Assembly (NCBI GenBank): GCA_936440205.1
Contig: OW387143.1
Span: 34,236,949-34,300,948 of the forward strand
Direction of reading: 5' to 3'
Source of the DNA: Lepidonotus clava
Lineage: Eukaryota; Annelida; Polychaeta; Phyllodocida; Polynoidae
Length of the DNA: 64,000 bases
The notes under the pieces were generated by a model. The model was given only the letters and a program-made list of their open reading frames with translations, was not told the origin of the DNA and searched no databases. Position 1 is the stretch's first letter. The number at the start of each line of letters is the position of its first letter. This document shows positions 51,636 to 64,000 of the stretch, piece after piece. A program made the translations under genes and the position numbers.

Positions 51636-54083
51636 GTATAAAGCTTTTACTTTGTTTTTAACAGAGACAAGCCTTCTTAGGCAAAACTGCCAGTTTGATT
51701 GAGTAACTCCCTAGAAGATCTTTGAAATATCAAGCCAACTCTCATACCACCTCATCCATTCCATTCACTGTATATATTTCATACCCATAATTATGTTATA
51801 TTAATTAATCTATAAATCTATATATTGATAAATTTCATCAAGATCTAACATTCAAGGAAAACATACTTGTAACGTCTGGAAGATCAGACAACTCTGAAGA
51901 CGAACAAATAAAAACCTTATAAAAAAAAACCAAAAAAAAACTAATAAATAATAGATTTTTCTGATTACCACGTGGTTGTGATGAACACATGGTGATCACC
52001 AAAAAGTGATCACATGACCACGTCTGCACAAGGTCTATACCCCTCAAGACAGATTCAAACGATGTCGCTTGGGCATCGATAGATGTGAGAATAATATCCC
52101 ATTCCAGCTGTTATTCGATGAGAAGAGGCTCAAACTCAGGTCATCGCAGCAAGGTTCAGATAATAAAGATAAGCGATTATGCTGACAAGGCAGGAAGTAA
52201 GAACAATATGCAAGGTGGATATTTTACAATTCTTGTTCCTGGTACGATGTTCGTCAATATATTACATACACCAATAAGACTACCAATTCTCCAAAAACTA
52301 TGTATATGTCCTCTCAATACCGTTTTTCGTTTAACACTTAACAATTCTTATTATTTAGGGAATTTGCTCTCGAGCTTCACCCAATATGCTAAGTAGTAAA
52401 AGTATTTCATCTGTATAATTGATTCGTATATTAATAATCTACCAATAAAGAGATTTTTGGGTTGTGAAGATTACACTGAAAAAAATCAAGTCTTCTAAAC
52501 TTATCATTAACTTTTCTCCTGGTACAACCTTTGCCTTGTCAAAACGATGGTCACATATAAAGGACGGCTTATTCACCGTCAAAAACTCAACCTGTCTGAT
52601 GGGCCATCTTAAAGTTCTCAAATTGCATGTTTGGTGAAGGATGATTTGAAATTTCTGAGGCCTCTTTGACCCTCATTTAGTTAAATTGTAACCTTCAGTT
52701 ATTACCTACTTGTTCTTTAGAGATTAGATGCTCCATCTTAATTGGCCCATTGAGCTGTACTACAGGATAAGTATTATAATTATTACAGTCATTGGAAATG
52801 AACTACTGTTAACATTAAACAGCGTTGATTAGTCACAACTATGGTGTGACTTTGAAAAAGGTGATTACAATAGAACATTCCATACTTTCAAATAGAATTC
52901 TCTTAATATCATTCATGAAATTGGATCCAACATATATCATTAAAGACATGTAACCCTTTTGTATTAATTCTTTTCATGATATCCTTTATTCATTATGATA
53001 AAATGACAAAATGATTGTTACCTCTGTTTGTTCCTTAATTGCAGTGCAGTGCCCCTATATCTAATCATCAGTACTAGATTTAGATTTTGACAAGTTAATG
53101 AACAATTTATGACAAACGAATTGTTTTTTAACATTGTTTACATCACCTTTCCTCATATCCCTCCATCAGCCAACATCCATATGGGACCACCCTCACCAGT
53201 GCCCCTCTTTTCTTTGTGGTCACAATATCAAAGGAAAAACATTTCAATGCAGTTTGTCCTTCGCAAGTGGCTCCTCTTATCTTTTTATTTCCCAGAGGTA
53301 GCTGCATATATATGAAGGGAGCACTATACATGGTTACAATATTGTAAAGTTGTTATTCAAATACAATATCATGTACCGGCCACTCAAGGAGAGATAAAAT
53401 TCAAAGACCACGCATACGTCTGCGCTCTGGTAAATCCATCTACCCCTAACCCCTATATTGTGACTGATAATTGAATAAATGGATGTATATTTGACCTCTG
53501 ATCTTTCATATATAAAAAGAGAGTGTTTAGGAAACGATTGCGGCTGGCACGAGGATATTATGTGGAGTCAGGCAAACCGCCGTTCAGACAGAAAATGACT
53601 GTATTAATCCCTATTACTGCCGCATCTGAACAGGGAAAATCACCCAGTCTTTGCATGGGCCGATATAATCTATCAAGATATCGTTAGACGGGTTATCCTG
53701 CCTGTATATATATGTCACTCCCTCGGATCATATTCGGTATCGTGTTGATCTGTATTATGCTATATTAATCTCCATCCAGCAAATATCAATAAATACATCC
53801 TATACTCGTGCAAATAGAGTGAAACATGTAATATAGCATGACATGCTAGGCTTATTTTAGGTAAGTATATGGGGAACATGAACGTCCTATAATGTGTTAA
53901 TATTTTGGGGATTTAGAGTGGACGAGAACATGCACCTCTATAGAGTATTATGATTAAGATGAAACCATGACGTGCGAATTTTCAATGTGCTGATTTCAGA
54001 GGGATTCTTTCATATAGGGAATGTGAATCCTTTGTCACGACCGTCAAAAACAGTTATTTTTTCTATAGAGGTTTTGATTTGTG

Positions 54084-54116
54084 CAAGGAGACTACAAGTC
54101 TCCTGTAGTCTCCTTG
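54084..54116. repeat. perfect 13-bp-arm hairpin
   Basis: CAAGGAGACTACA and TGTAGTCTCCTTG are exact reverse complements with a 7-base loop. TTGATTTGTG occurs on both outer sides as a direct repeat, so a small foldback insertion or a palindromic duplication could explain it. Confidence 0.85.
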
Positions 54117-55504
54117 ATTTGTGGAATACATTGCCCATAGATAGGTTATACAGTTATTATGATGATAAACAGACCTTTAAAAGTGCAATACATTCCATTT
54201 GATCAAAATAGTATGTGAATACCCTGCAACTACGAAAATATTGTTAATCATGTCATATGATACTCGTTATCTCTCATCTTCATCGTATTTATCATTTTAA
54301 AAGAATCATAGGAATAACTTACATCTGAAAGATTGGTGACAGAATAAAAAGATTACTAACAAAAGAAATAACCGCAAAGGCTCATTTTCTACTCAACTAC
54401 ATGCCAAGATTTATGACATTTTTTTCACACTTTATAACACTCATTAATTTTCTAGATCATGCTTTGTCACATATGAGACCATATTATCATCCTTAGTATA
54501 TTTACGATGCATAATGCTATTCCCAAAACAATTGTCTTCAATAATATTAACGTGCCTTTAACTATTTTTATCAAACTGAAAGCAGTCGAGAGCCCCCAAA
54601 AATGGCACAATGGGCAATGTTCTTCATTCACCTTGTCATAGTTCACTTGTGGTTAGGTGTGGTGGGCGCTACCCCGCAACATTCCAACGACCCATATGGC
54701 CCCTTTTTACCGAAGACAGACTGCTGTATCTACGGGAAGAGAGCAAACAGTGCGGGCTATGTATGACCCAGGAGGGTGATCACAGGGAGGGAGGCACTGA
54801 ATGAAACTACCTAAAATGGTGTGGGTAAGGGAGGTGTGCTTCATATAAGTTCACTTTATGCACACAATATTTATCTATAAAAAATAAGTGGCGACTGTAT
54901 CAAATTCAACTCCCAAACATTTGGTGGACAGGTTTTCTTTCTTTACATTTCATTCGAAAAAGATACCTTCGATTAAGTAAAAGAAATATAGGTAAACAAT
55001 TTTTTCTCGTTTCTATTGTTGCCTGCATTTTAGGCCTATAATTACATTATTGACATGTGGAATACAATGTTATGTTAAACAACATCGTCAAACATTTCAT
55101 AGTACAGTGCTAGGACACATTCGTGGTGACCGTATCTTCACAAGGACGGTAAGTGTTACTAAAATCCTACCTTTCTCCAGTTTTTCAGATAACCCTAGCC
55201 TATACCTACATCCCTTTCATATCAAAGCTTGTTTCGTTCACCCAAAAAGTAGAACGGTCCGTCACATACCGAATCCATATGGCAATCATCCTTTCACTTA
55301 CAATCAGGGGATTTATATTGCATGTCCTATATGTACCATGATCAGACTGTATTCAATTATAGCCGATTTTACTACCGATTTGCAAAGTCAGCAGGCAGTG
55401 GGAATATGGGTTTATCACAGACATTCTATAAATGATTAGAAAGGGTTTTTATTTTCTTTCTAATGATACATATGATGCATTGTCTTTTACCATATTACTG
55501 GGCT

Positions 55505-55736
55505 CATATCTTCGTAACTAGTTTTCGTGATTAGGCTGATCAGGTGAAATTTGATTAGTGTCTCATGATACCTGATTCTGTCTTGTCACCAAAACAAGTG
55601 ATATCCTTTGAAATAACCTTGAAAGGGGATTATTAGGTATAGTTGCTTTGATTTACACACAGAAAAAATATGAATGAGACACTAATCAAATTTCACCCGA
55701 TTACCCTAATCACTGAAATCAGTTACAAAGATATGG
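55505..55736. mobile_element. MITE-like element with 62-bp inverted ends
   Basis: Left arm 55505-55566 and right arm 55674-55736 are imperfect reverse complements sharing GAAATTTGATTAGTGTCTC and CATATCTT-GTAACT. The 107-base centre has no open frame. TTTTACCATAT outside the left arm is also matched at the right, so the real termini may extend a little further. Superfamily is not clear. Confidence 0.7.
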
Positions 55737-58700
55737 TAAAAAGTCACAAATTACCAAATTACCGGCAGCAGAATCGGCTAGTGGAATACAGGCTTAATAC
55801 AGGGATGACTGACACATCAGCCTGACCCTCTGCCCATACTAATACTCGAAGTGACATCACTCTGACGGTTCACTCTCATCCCTGCCTACCCCCCTCGACA
55901 TCAGAGGACATAATAAATACCGCGGTTCCAGCCCTGTGCCTCTGGACAATAGTCCTCTCTTTATACTTTAAAAGTAAAGCTTTGGTATTTTTAACTTAGA
56001 AAACCGACATGAATGAGAATCTGTATAGTGTCAATCTTCATTTCCTTTCTTTTTCTTTTGCTGAATCTCTACTTAACGTTCGAATTTACAAGGTTTTTCC
56101 CCACAATGAATTTATTACAAGTAGGATTGTTTTTGTATCAAGGATTTTATATGGTTGTGATCCGAATTCTGAATGAATTTTCTTTTAATGTACCTCACCG
56201 GTTATGGGGATTTAAAGTCGGTCGCTGAGTCACACACGGTCGGCGAATCAAACTTTCAAGATCGAGGAGGCAAATACTGGTTGACACAAGAATTTTCTAA
56301 ATGAGGTATTTTGAATTGTATCTGTTTGAATTGTAACAAAATGCAATATCAAAGAAAAGGAGCATTGATGCAAATAGTGCTGTTTACGTGGTAACATTCT
56401 ACAGTATTTGGTATTCACAGTAGCGCGTTTTTTCACCAATAAGAAGTCTGATATTCACAGTAGCATACGATAATCCCCCTAAAAAACTACAGTATTTGCC
56501 TAAATTATATACGTCCGAATCAAAGCCTCCCACTAGGTTTGTTTAGGCCGGGGAAGTCCCGCACCCGACCCCTCGACACGCAGACCGGCATGTTAAGCAG
56601 TGGTCCAGCGGCTGAACCCCCTAACCCTACATCCCCCAGGAGGGAAGGCTGTGGGGGGCACTGACTCTTTTAAGGTTACTACCCGCTACCAAACTATAGC
56701 CCCTTCTTTCCATGACTGACCGCTCCTGAATGTTGCTTCATCGCACCTTATCTTGGGGAATACAGAGCCACCCCCCTCTAAAAAGAAAAAAAAAAGACAG
56801 TGAAAGGGCCAAGAATCTACCAAATTTGTATCTGTGGAAAATTCTGGGAGATCTAATATGTTCTTTAGTGAAATATAGTAACAGGAGTAATACGTTTCAT
56901 GTTATTGCTCCTTTATTGTTCTACAGATGTATTTCACCACCACCATTTTTAGCCGGACAGGGGGTTGACCACCACTCAAATTTGACTCATCGCCTTCGTT
57001 TCGTGGAGCCGTTTGACAGTGGGCACCTTTCAAGTCCCAAGTGCCCCCCTTCCCCCGGGCTACACCCCCACGATGCTCCATGCTACATCATGTCACTCAC
57101 ATGTCATACCATGTTAGTCATGAGGCAGGTAAGGCTGTGGTCTGACTGGTTCTCTGCCTGCCAGAGGTGCACTGCATACGGAATGAGGGACTCGCCGCGA
57201 ACATTCTGTCCTGTGGGATTTTCCCCGGCACCCACATATTCCTCTGACAGTTTGCCAACCGTTGACAAGACCAAATCGTCGACATTTTGATACAAAGTGT
57301 ATTTATGGTTACTATATTTACATATTGTTTGCCGTATTTAGTATATCCCATGAATGCTCTAGTTCGGAAAGATATATTCAATCATCATAACGCGAAATGT
57401 GAATTGCTATTGGACGTTGTTGCACCTTTTGTCATAAGTTATAAAAAAAAAACTTGGTACAACCCATCTGAACACATGTAACTGAAATATATTCTTGTTA
57501 TGAAATGAAGACAAATTCAATCAATATTGTCTATAAAATGGTTTATTTGGATACAAAATACAGTAGGCCCTCGGCCTCCAGTTCTCATGTGTCCTACAAA
57601 AATGACTTATGTACAATATGTTGGTCCCATTTTCAGCATCTGAACCGAGGGTTCTTAGCACCCTTTTTCAAACCCATATATATACTGAAGTGCCCTGTGA
57701 AATGAAACTACAGCACTCCGACAGCACAGTGATTCAAGTTTCTGCAGTCATTCATCTCTCTGATATTCGTTATACAGAAAACAGGGGTTTGTCTAAACCG
57801 AAACAGAAAACCATGCAAAATGAGTATAAAATCTTAAAATAGCACATATTGGATTTATAAGTTCTTTAAAGAAAAATCCTGGATTCTGGTGCTTATTCAC
57901 ACGTCAATACTTTTGAGAAAACATACAGACGCGATCAAGCATTCCTGTGATGTGTCTCTATCCTATATGAGTGGTTTCAGACATTTTCAAGCATCATGTT
58001 CAGGTTCCATAGTATTTACTAAGGGCATGTGCATAAAATTACACTATCAAATGACATTGAAGTTTATTGGAAGCCCTGGTGTTGATTTTTGCATCTTGCA
58101 AAATCAAAATACGAAAATTTATACAAATTATTTCTTTTTGAGCAATTCTTTACGTACTTTATCTAAAACAAATCAGCAGTTTTTACGAGTTCACTGCATT
58201 TTTCATTTGTTCTTCAATTAGATTTTCCGTGTGCAAGGTCTTTGATTTAAAGAATTTGGTGCTAGGAAATGACGAAACTAAACGTGCATGGTTACTTGGC
58301 TATATCTTAACTTAGAGTTGAGTTACTTGGGAGGATATCCTTTCACATCATTATGAGCTAGTGAATAATGAGACAAAAATAAACATAATATCTGACAATA
58401 AAGCAAATGTGCGAAGACTACAAGGTCCAAGGAAGTTAATGAACTACCTATAAGATAAAGGGTAGCAGATACGTAAGATAAGCATGACTCTGTTCTACAA
58501 CTAAGAGAGCATCGATGCTCTTGTTTTTTGCACTTCACTGCCTTCTATAATAGAATTAGTAATATGTGTAAACGTTTGTGACGCTATGGTGCCTTTTCTT
58601 CTGACCACACATCTCACTTACGGTGACATAATTCCCCTATTTACACATTACTTAAGTAACTCTCTCACACCAAGGTTAAACCTACACAGCCTTTTTCAAG

Positions 58701-59714
58701 AGCCTAACACAGGGAAAGCCTCATACACAACGTCTACATTTAACGCTACTTTTTAATTAATATCAGACTTAAAACATGAACTAACATTCACACCCTATGC
58801 GCTTATGAATCATTTACCAGCGTTTTCTCCGTTCAAATAGCCTTTTTGTAACATACAAGGACTAACATTTGGGAAACAAATATTGATATGTGTCTAGGTG
58901 GAATGCAGTTTATAACATCTTCTTGTGCATTCCGTATGATATGTCTAAGGCACAGGAATAGGAACTTGTTAACCCACTAATAAATGCAGACAAAACAGCC
59001 ACTGCGATGATCACATTATCTTACCCTCCCTGTCAGGCCTATAAATAAGCATTTATGAATTTTCAGGCAATAATTGATACATATAGTCAACTTGAATATT
59101 AAGTACGATTTTGTTTCGAGCAAGTTAGATTAGGTGACAGGTGGGATGGGATTTACGAAAAGGACAAATACAATCTCTGCTAAAGCTGATATTGGGGCTA
59201 CATTTCAAATTATTTTATGAATGATGCATGGAAGTTAACCTTATCTGTAGGGCGTATCATGCATACAAAAACGAGATCAGCTACGCTTTAACTTCGTTTC
59301 TTATATATCAAATTCATTTTGGCAGAAAACTTTTTGAATGTGGCGGTGATTTCGAAACTATCGTTCTCTAGCGAAATCTAAGGATTTTTCTCTCACCCAT
59401 CTAAGTACTAAATACTTCAAACATGAGTCTTCTAGAAGGTGTAATCTCCTCTCGAAGTATTAGATAGAAGGGCATGAATTCCTACGGGGGAACTAAATAG
59501 TTTATCAACTTTACAGATTTCCGTGCCAGCTAAAAATATAGTTGATAGTCAACTAATCAATGGCCATAACAGCAACATGTAAAATTCATTGCAATTATGG
59601 AAACCTAATCTGTACTTTTAATCAGATCTTTCTTCCAAAAGTCCTATCTCATTCAAATGACCAGCATGTCAGATGACTTGAAATCATTTACATTTAATAA
59701 TGTGGGGTAAAAAC

Positions 59715-59720
59715 TTTATT
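59715..59720 (-). terminator. candidate poly(A) signal of innexin 2
   Basis: The minus strand reads AATAAA about 139 bases beyond the innexin 2 stop codon, a usual distance for a short 3' UTR. Confidence 0.45.
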
Positions 59721-59858
59721 CACAAAGCTAACCCTCCAGATAGGTTGAATCAGTATCAACATGTTAACATTGGCATCTCTTGTGACAGAAACGTCATGAC
59801 AATGGGGACAGGGGTTGGGTATCATGGAGTTACAAAAAAAAGATAGAAAGGCTGGGCG

Positions 59859-60543
59859 TTACTGGTCTATCAAGTTGCCCATTTCGTTCCTTAGATATTG
59901 CTCCCATAACGAGCACACAAACTCTGTGACTGTGACTGCGTCAGTGTTGTGGCCCACCAGACGCAGGATAAAGATGCCGTCTTGCCGCAGGTACTTTTCC
60001 ACGAAGGGGTCTAACAGCGACTCGTCGTCCGGTGACAACTTGCCCATCAGCTTCAGGTGCTTCTTGATGTAGCGCTTGCGGTCGGCCAGCGAGAACGATC
60101 GGACGGCCCAGCGGATGAAGTTAAGTATGGAGACAGCGGCAACGAGCACAAGCCAGAACCACAGGAAGAGGAAGATCATCTCGTTGAACAGGTTAATGGG
60201 CAGCACACACTGGACGGTGTAGCGCTGGAGATTCCCAAGGCGACGTACTTTGAAGTCGCACATGGTGACACGGGGGAATCTTGGCGAGTCGTTCCAGTCG
60301 GTGCCGTTGGAGACGGAGCGGAGGACGTCAATGCCGTACATGCTGAAGGAGTTACCGAGCATGGAGTCGAGGACGAAGAGCTGGCCGACCACGTTGGTGA
60401 TGAAGAAGACCTTGCAGACGAGGTAAGCCACGAGGAGGTAGTTACCGAAGCGCTGGCCGACTCCACAGCAGATACGGGCCAGGATGTGAGTCAGGGAGAG
60501 CGTGCAGGCACCCTTCTCACCCATCTTACGGTGCGTCAGGAAC
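59859..60543 (-). CDS. innexin gap-junction protein, last coding exon (partial)
   Basis: A 685-base exon opens after the acceptor TTTCCTCAG at 60544 and ends at TAG/TGA-type stop 59861-59859, giving 228 codons. It enters in the same phase 2 position as exon 2 of the first innexin. It then continues without interruption through the stretch that is three exons there. It shows RFGNYLLVAYLVCK (TM3), the FPRVTMCDFKVRRLGN loop with its cysteine, RYTVQCVLPINLFNE with the second loop cysteine, FLFLWFWLVLVAA (TM4), and a LVGHNTDAVTVTEFV cytoplasmic block. The N-terminal half (TM1, YYQWV, TM2) must lie beyond the window's right edge, across an intron longer than 3.4 kb. The two paralogues are close in sequence, suggesting a tandem duplication. 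Confidence 0.93.
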
Positions 60544-63500
60544 CTGAGGAAACACAGAAGACAAGACGTTATCAATGGGTGTTCTATATTTACAAATCAC
60601 ATTTTGCAGTTATCTAGGGTAATGAGCGTTTAATAAATTATCACATTTCAAATGGAAAACAAAACATATAAATCTCTGTATAATAATATCCATTCCACAA
60701 AAGAACGCATGTGATTGTTATAATCTCAAACATCAAGAATAACTAATAACAGAACTATCTACTCGTTTTGTAGAAGCAAATAGTCGACTACCTGACTTGG
60801 GACTAGCTCATCATTTACTGGGGCTAAGATTAACTTTACAATCCTCCATTTCATGCTAATAAAGCCCGAGGGAAGGTGGGTTGTAAAGATCCAGGGCCAG
60901 GAGGTTCATGTTTTATACCAATATTGACTGTGAGGTACAAACGTGGGCCATTATCCTGTTGGCTTAGCGCGGGGTATAACTGGCCTCTCAGTGGGGGCTC
61001 ACTCCTAAAAGGCTCTTAACTCGGCCTAGGGTCCTCGGACTAGCACGTCCAGCGTTAATATTGACCAAGGGTGAAAACCGGCCAAATAGGATCACAGAAA
61101 TCGCCATACAGGCACTCACGGCACCCTTCAGTACGACCACATGGGAGGTCTTCTCACATGGGTAGTACTATTAGTAGTGGCAAAATAACACTGAATTTCG
61201 TGAATGGCTACAACTCTCATGGAAGGGTTTCCCCTGGTCAAATACCAACACCCACAATGGTGCTCAATTAAGTGAAGACGTGTTTCGCATGTGTCGAGTA
61301 CTTCAGGCTGGGAGTGTTAAGTTCTTACACACCTTTCTTACTATGGGCTCACTTAACATGCGGCGTGTCGACAAATACGGAGAATGCAGAGACCGGAGCG
61401 ACATGCACTACCTGTGTGTACCCTCTTTCTTCACAAACACACTCCACTCTTTTTTGACTTTAATGTGCTTCTCTCAGTACTAAAATTCGGAAGGTGTTTA
61501 CTCGAATGAAGCACTTTCGGATCCAATTTCGATCCCCCGAAGTGCTATTGCGAAAGCATACGTAATGGTTTATTCATTAAAAATAAAAACAACATCAATT
61601 CAAGTATTATTCAGATGACGATTATTCTGTAGCAGGCCTAATTATTCTCATTTGCCATTCAATCCTCTTTCCCCATATAAAATGAGAATACCATAAGCGG
61701 TGTGAATATCTTCTACGTACCTCTACATCTCTACAAACTGAAAAAGCACTATTTTGAACTGCTTGAAACTAGGACGATAAGTCATGACTCGCCCACCTCC
61801 ATGTTTATAGCAATACACGAATGGTTTGGCAACTGGGCCAGGATCCAGATATAGAGTAATAAACATGGGATGGTGTGAGAGGTCCATGTATGTGGCCAGA
61901 CAGGGGAGGTGTCCCGGGGTGGTGCGGAGGTGTAGGCACTCGCCACTGTCATTGTATACATACAATGTACATGGAAATGTCCGAATATATCACCGGCCTC
62001 ACACACTCCCTGACTCCCTTCTATGACCCCCAAATAGCCAATACCATCTCCACATACTATCCTGACATCGTTTTTCTCCCCCAACTTAACCAACGACCAG
62101 CGCGCATCAGGCGATGTCCTACAGTCCGACGTCAAGGTCACTCCATCTGACCTTTTGACCTTTCGGGGTCAGGTTTACTCATAATACCACGCCATCTGAG
62201 GGGAGTCGCTCGCACTACTCTGATCCCACCTGATTGACCTTTGGTGATTAGGAGAGAGTAGACCAAATAGTTGATACTGAACCGTGACCCTTAGTGTAAG
62301 CAGGGTCATCTTACAGCCCATTGTCAACTGGCGACCTTTACTTTGCACGTCTTTCGCACGTGCTCATTTAGGGAAAAAACTATTCAAACATCTGCCCGAT
62401 TGTATTTAGTTAGCTTGAAGTTGTGATAGACAAGTAGTGGCGACGTGAACGGGTGTTATTGTTATGCATGCATTCGAGTACTTCGTTTTTCACATATTAA
62501 TTGTAGTCTTTTTACTTTTTTCTCAGAAAGATAGTATGCGCGCAGATTCTAAGGATGAGTGGCCCCGTTTAATCCCGAAAAGCTTCCCAACTTTCATTAT
62601 TTCTATTAAGTTCAATCTTTAATCTAAACCGCCCTTAAACCTGCTGGTCTCTGAACTACATGTCACACACTAAGGTGGGGGCTGTCCACAGTATCGACCT
62701 ATTTGCAGGCATTCAGATCTAGTTTAGGCCAATCATCAATCATTGCTGGCCTGACACAGCAATTTCAGACCTTCGGATTATCGATGGATCAACCAGGTCG
62801 GATGCCGATCACATCATTGATCACTCAGTAGGAGACCCAGCCTCCCCTGGTCCCCTGTTCCCTTACAGCCTCCCATGTCCCCGTTTCCAACCAAAAGAGG
62901 GGCCCTAGATCCTTAAATTCGACATGGTCCTTTCTGAAAATTGACATGCGGCATGAGGCTTAGTGATTTCACTGATATGAGGGAAAAAATAGTCGACATG
63001 ACATAGCCTATTTCTTAAATTTGATATATTTGACATGACAAGTTTTTTTAGAGGCGATATGTGACAGGCGACATGACCATTTCTTAAGTTCGACATGCGA
63101 CGTAAGGACCCCTCATCAACGGCCCCGACAGTGGGTGAGTGGTTATAACAATATACACTGCGCAGTTCCCAGCACCAACGGCCGTGGAAACCGTATCCTC
63201 CTGCCCCAAGCAGCCTGCACAACCACTCAAACCTCTCCTATCTGCCCAATAAAACCATACAGCACGGCTTTTGTTTTGATCTAGGGGACGACAGCTGGAC
63301 GTCAGTGCACTGAACGTTTTGGGGCAAACATGATTCATATCAGAGGGCTATAAACTTGTGGTTACTTGTCACATGATGATAGGATCTAGTGTTTTGACAC
63401 TTTGCAGTTCATTAGCATGCTACAGTTCTTATCTGTAACACATTCAGACCCTAAACAACCAAAAACTTAACCGTGTTACAATATGGCACTGGGAACCATA

Positions 63501-63849
63501 GAGGAAAATGTTCAAGGATCCAAGCAGAGAAATTCGTAGTCGGGTATCTTTCTAAAAAGCTTAGTCTGTTATACTTTATAGCCTCGTATATATTTTATAG
63601 CAGGCTAACTTGGCATGTCAAAACCAATATGGCTATCCAAATTCATAATTACCCTACTTCTTCTAAAATGATGTCCTTTCGCATGTTGCTGCCTATATAC
63701 TAAACTTTCTTCAGGTCTTACCAAGAACCAGAGAAATGGGCCATAACCAACCTGTCCATCTGTCTGCTGTTTTGTTAAACTGCTTTCAAAAGGACCTGTG
63801 GGAACCAGCAAATTAGGTCATGACCCCATTTCTTAGTTCTAGACTCATC
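60544..63849 (-). other. innexin 2 intron (partial) and unassigned sequence
   Basis: This is upstream of the innexin 2 acceptor on the minus strand, so at least part is intron. I searched for the YYQWV-containing first exon and did not find it. Open frames are short. Degenerate TTCGACATG-type repeats lie at 62917-63105. Confidence 0.6.
62917..63105. repeat. degenerate CGACATG-type repeat cluster
   Basis: TTCGACATG, TTGACATG, GTCGACATGACAT, GCGACATGACC and TTCGACATGCGAC recur every 15-45 bases over about 190 bases, with CATTTCTTAA-like strings between some. A single similar ATTCGACATGCAACATTGAC sits at 15808. Confidence 0.6.
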
Positions 63850-64000
63850 CTACATGGTGTAGTGGTTAAGACCCTCACCTCCAAACCCAAAGGTTGTGGA
63901 TTCGAATCCTGGTGAAGCCACTTGTTCTACCATAAAATGTTCTTTCTAAATTCTCGATATACGCTTTTCATACTGGCTTTGTGACCTGTGGGAAAGAGCT
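63850..64000 (+). mobile_element. tRNA-derived SINE-like head, cut by the window edge
   Basis: Box A-like TGGTGTAGTGG (63855-63865) and box B-like GGATTCGAATCC (63898-63909) are 43 bases apart, the spacing of RNA polymerase III tRNA promoters. No matching 7-base acceptor stem is seen on both sides, so a SINE is more likely than a tRNA gene. The body continues to the edge. Confidence 0.6.

Larger units (their letters stand above)
47274..51955 (+). mobile_element. LINE of the Jockey/CR1 group, decayed
   Basis: A plus-strand apurinic-type endonuclease is followed by a reverse transcriptase and a 3' end with A-rich tail (about 51917-51955). If the upstream tandem units are its 5' UTR, the copy is about 4.7 kb. 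The NICSLWPKLSQLEVLL...ITETWLSE endonuclease style and the QKLEKLQYRALRIVHN C-terminus point to the Jockey/CR1/L2 assemblage. No first open frame for an RNA-binding protein is visible. Several stops and frame changes mean it is dead. No target-site duplication was identified. Confidence 0.85.
51956..59714. other. intergenic region downstream of innexin 2
   Basis: No gene is recognised in 7.7 kb. Open frames at 55050-55439 and 56730-57290 lack domain patterns, and their base use is not codon-like. It holds the perfect hairpin at 54084-54116 and the inverted-repeat element at 55505-55736. A minus-strand frame at 57104-57295 has mixed residues with no assigned fold and is left uncalled. Confidence 0.5.

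Noticed and set aside
56730-57295. 186-codon plus frame and overlapping minus frames
   Set aside because: No domain, mixed low-complexity proline stretches and no supporting splice pattern; likely chance open frames.
60057-60617. Long plus-strand open frame opposite innexin 2
   Set aside because: It is an antisense shadow of the conserved innexin exon; the minus-strand reading has the family motifs.
63855-63925. A functional tRNA gene
   Set aside because: Internal promoter boxes are present but acceptor and other stems do not pair; a SINE head is more likely.

Overview
The window is invertebrate nuclear DNA. It carries two innexin genes, which only animals outside the vertebrates use as their main gap-junction proteins, together with long introns, tRNA-derived SINE-like pieces, MITE-like repeats and a LINE. 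The innexin sequences have a lophotrochozoan look (mollusc, annelid or brachiopod type), but I cannot name the species.

Layout. Positions 571-8720 (minus strand) hold a complete four-exon innexin gene of about 395 codons. Positions 59859-60543 (minus strand) hold the last coding exon of a second, tandem innexin, whose first exon(s) lie beyond the right edge. In the first gene this stretch is split by two introns; in the second it is one exon. The roughly 51 kb between them has no host gene I can recognise. It is dominated by two insertions.

The first insertion, about 16,950-44,320, is a very AT-rich Polinton/Maverick-type element with an adintovirus-like gene set. It has a protein-primed family B DNA polymerase, a retrovirus-like integrase, an FtsK/HerA-type packaging ATPase, an adenain-type cysteine protease, a double-jelly-roll major capsid protein and a penton-like minor capsid protein. 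It also has several small basic or membrane-seeking virion-type proteins. Its morphogenesis genes lie on the plus strand from about 29.7 to 42.4 kb. It looks nearly whole, with about two breaks, so the copy is probably young. I treat it as a fossil.

Its left third is the unusual part. It holds a protein of two tandem death domains, a dUTPase behind a CCAAT/TATA promoter with splice-donor-bearing leader repeats, and, on the opposite strand, a six-segment exon-intron gene not visible as one open frame. That gene predicts a signal peptide, a Cys-bearing head, Thr/Ser/Pro-rich mucin-like cassettes, one membrane span and a Ser/Pro tail. All its introns are phase 2, and two of its exons were copied together with intron sequence. 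A piggyBac-like non-autonomous element is nested in the same region. Head-to-tail duplications of about 20-70 bp recur through the element, and an AAGATTA-type motif precedes several right-half genes.

The second insertion, about 47.3-51.95 kb, is a decayed LINE of the Jockey/CR1 group. Three tandem units of about 400-450 bp lie immediately upstream and may be its promoter monomers. Smaller items are MITE-like elements at 14.06 and 55.5 kb, SINE-like tRNA pieces at 13.1 and 63.85 kb, and simple repeats.
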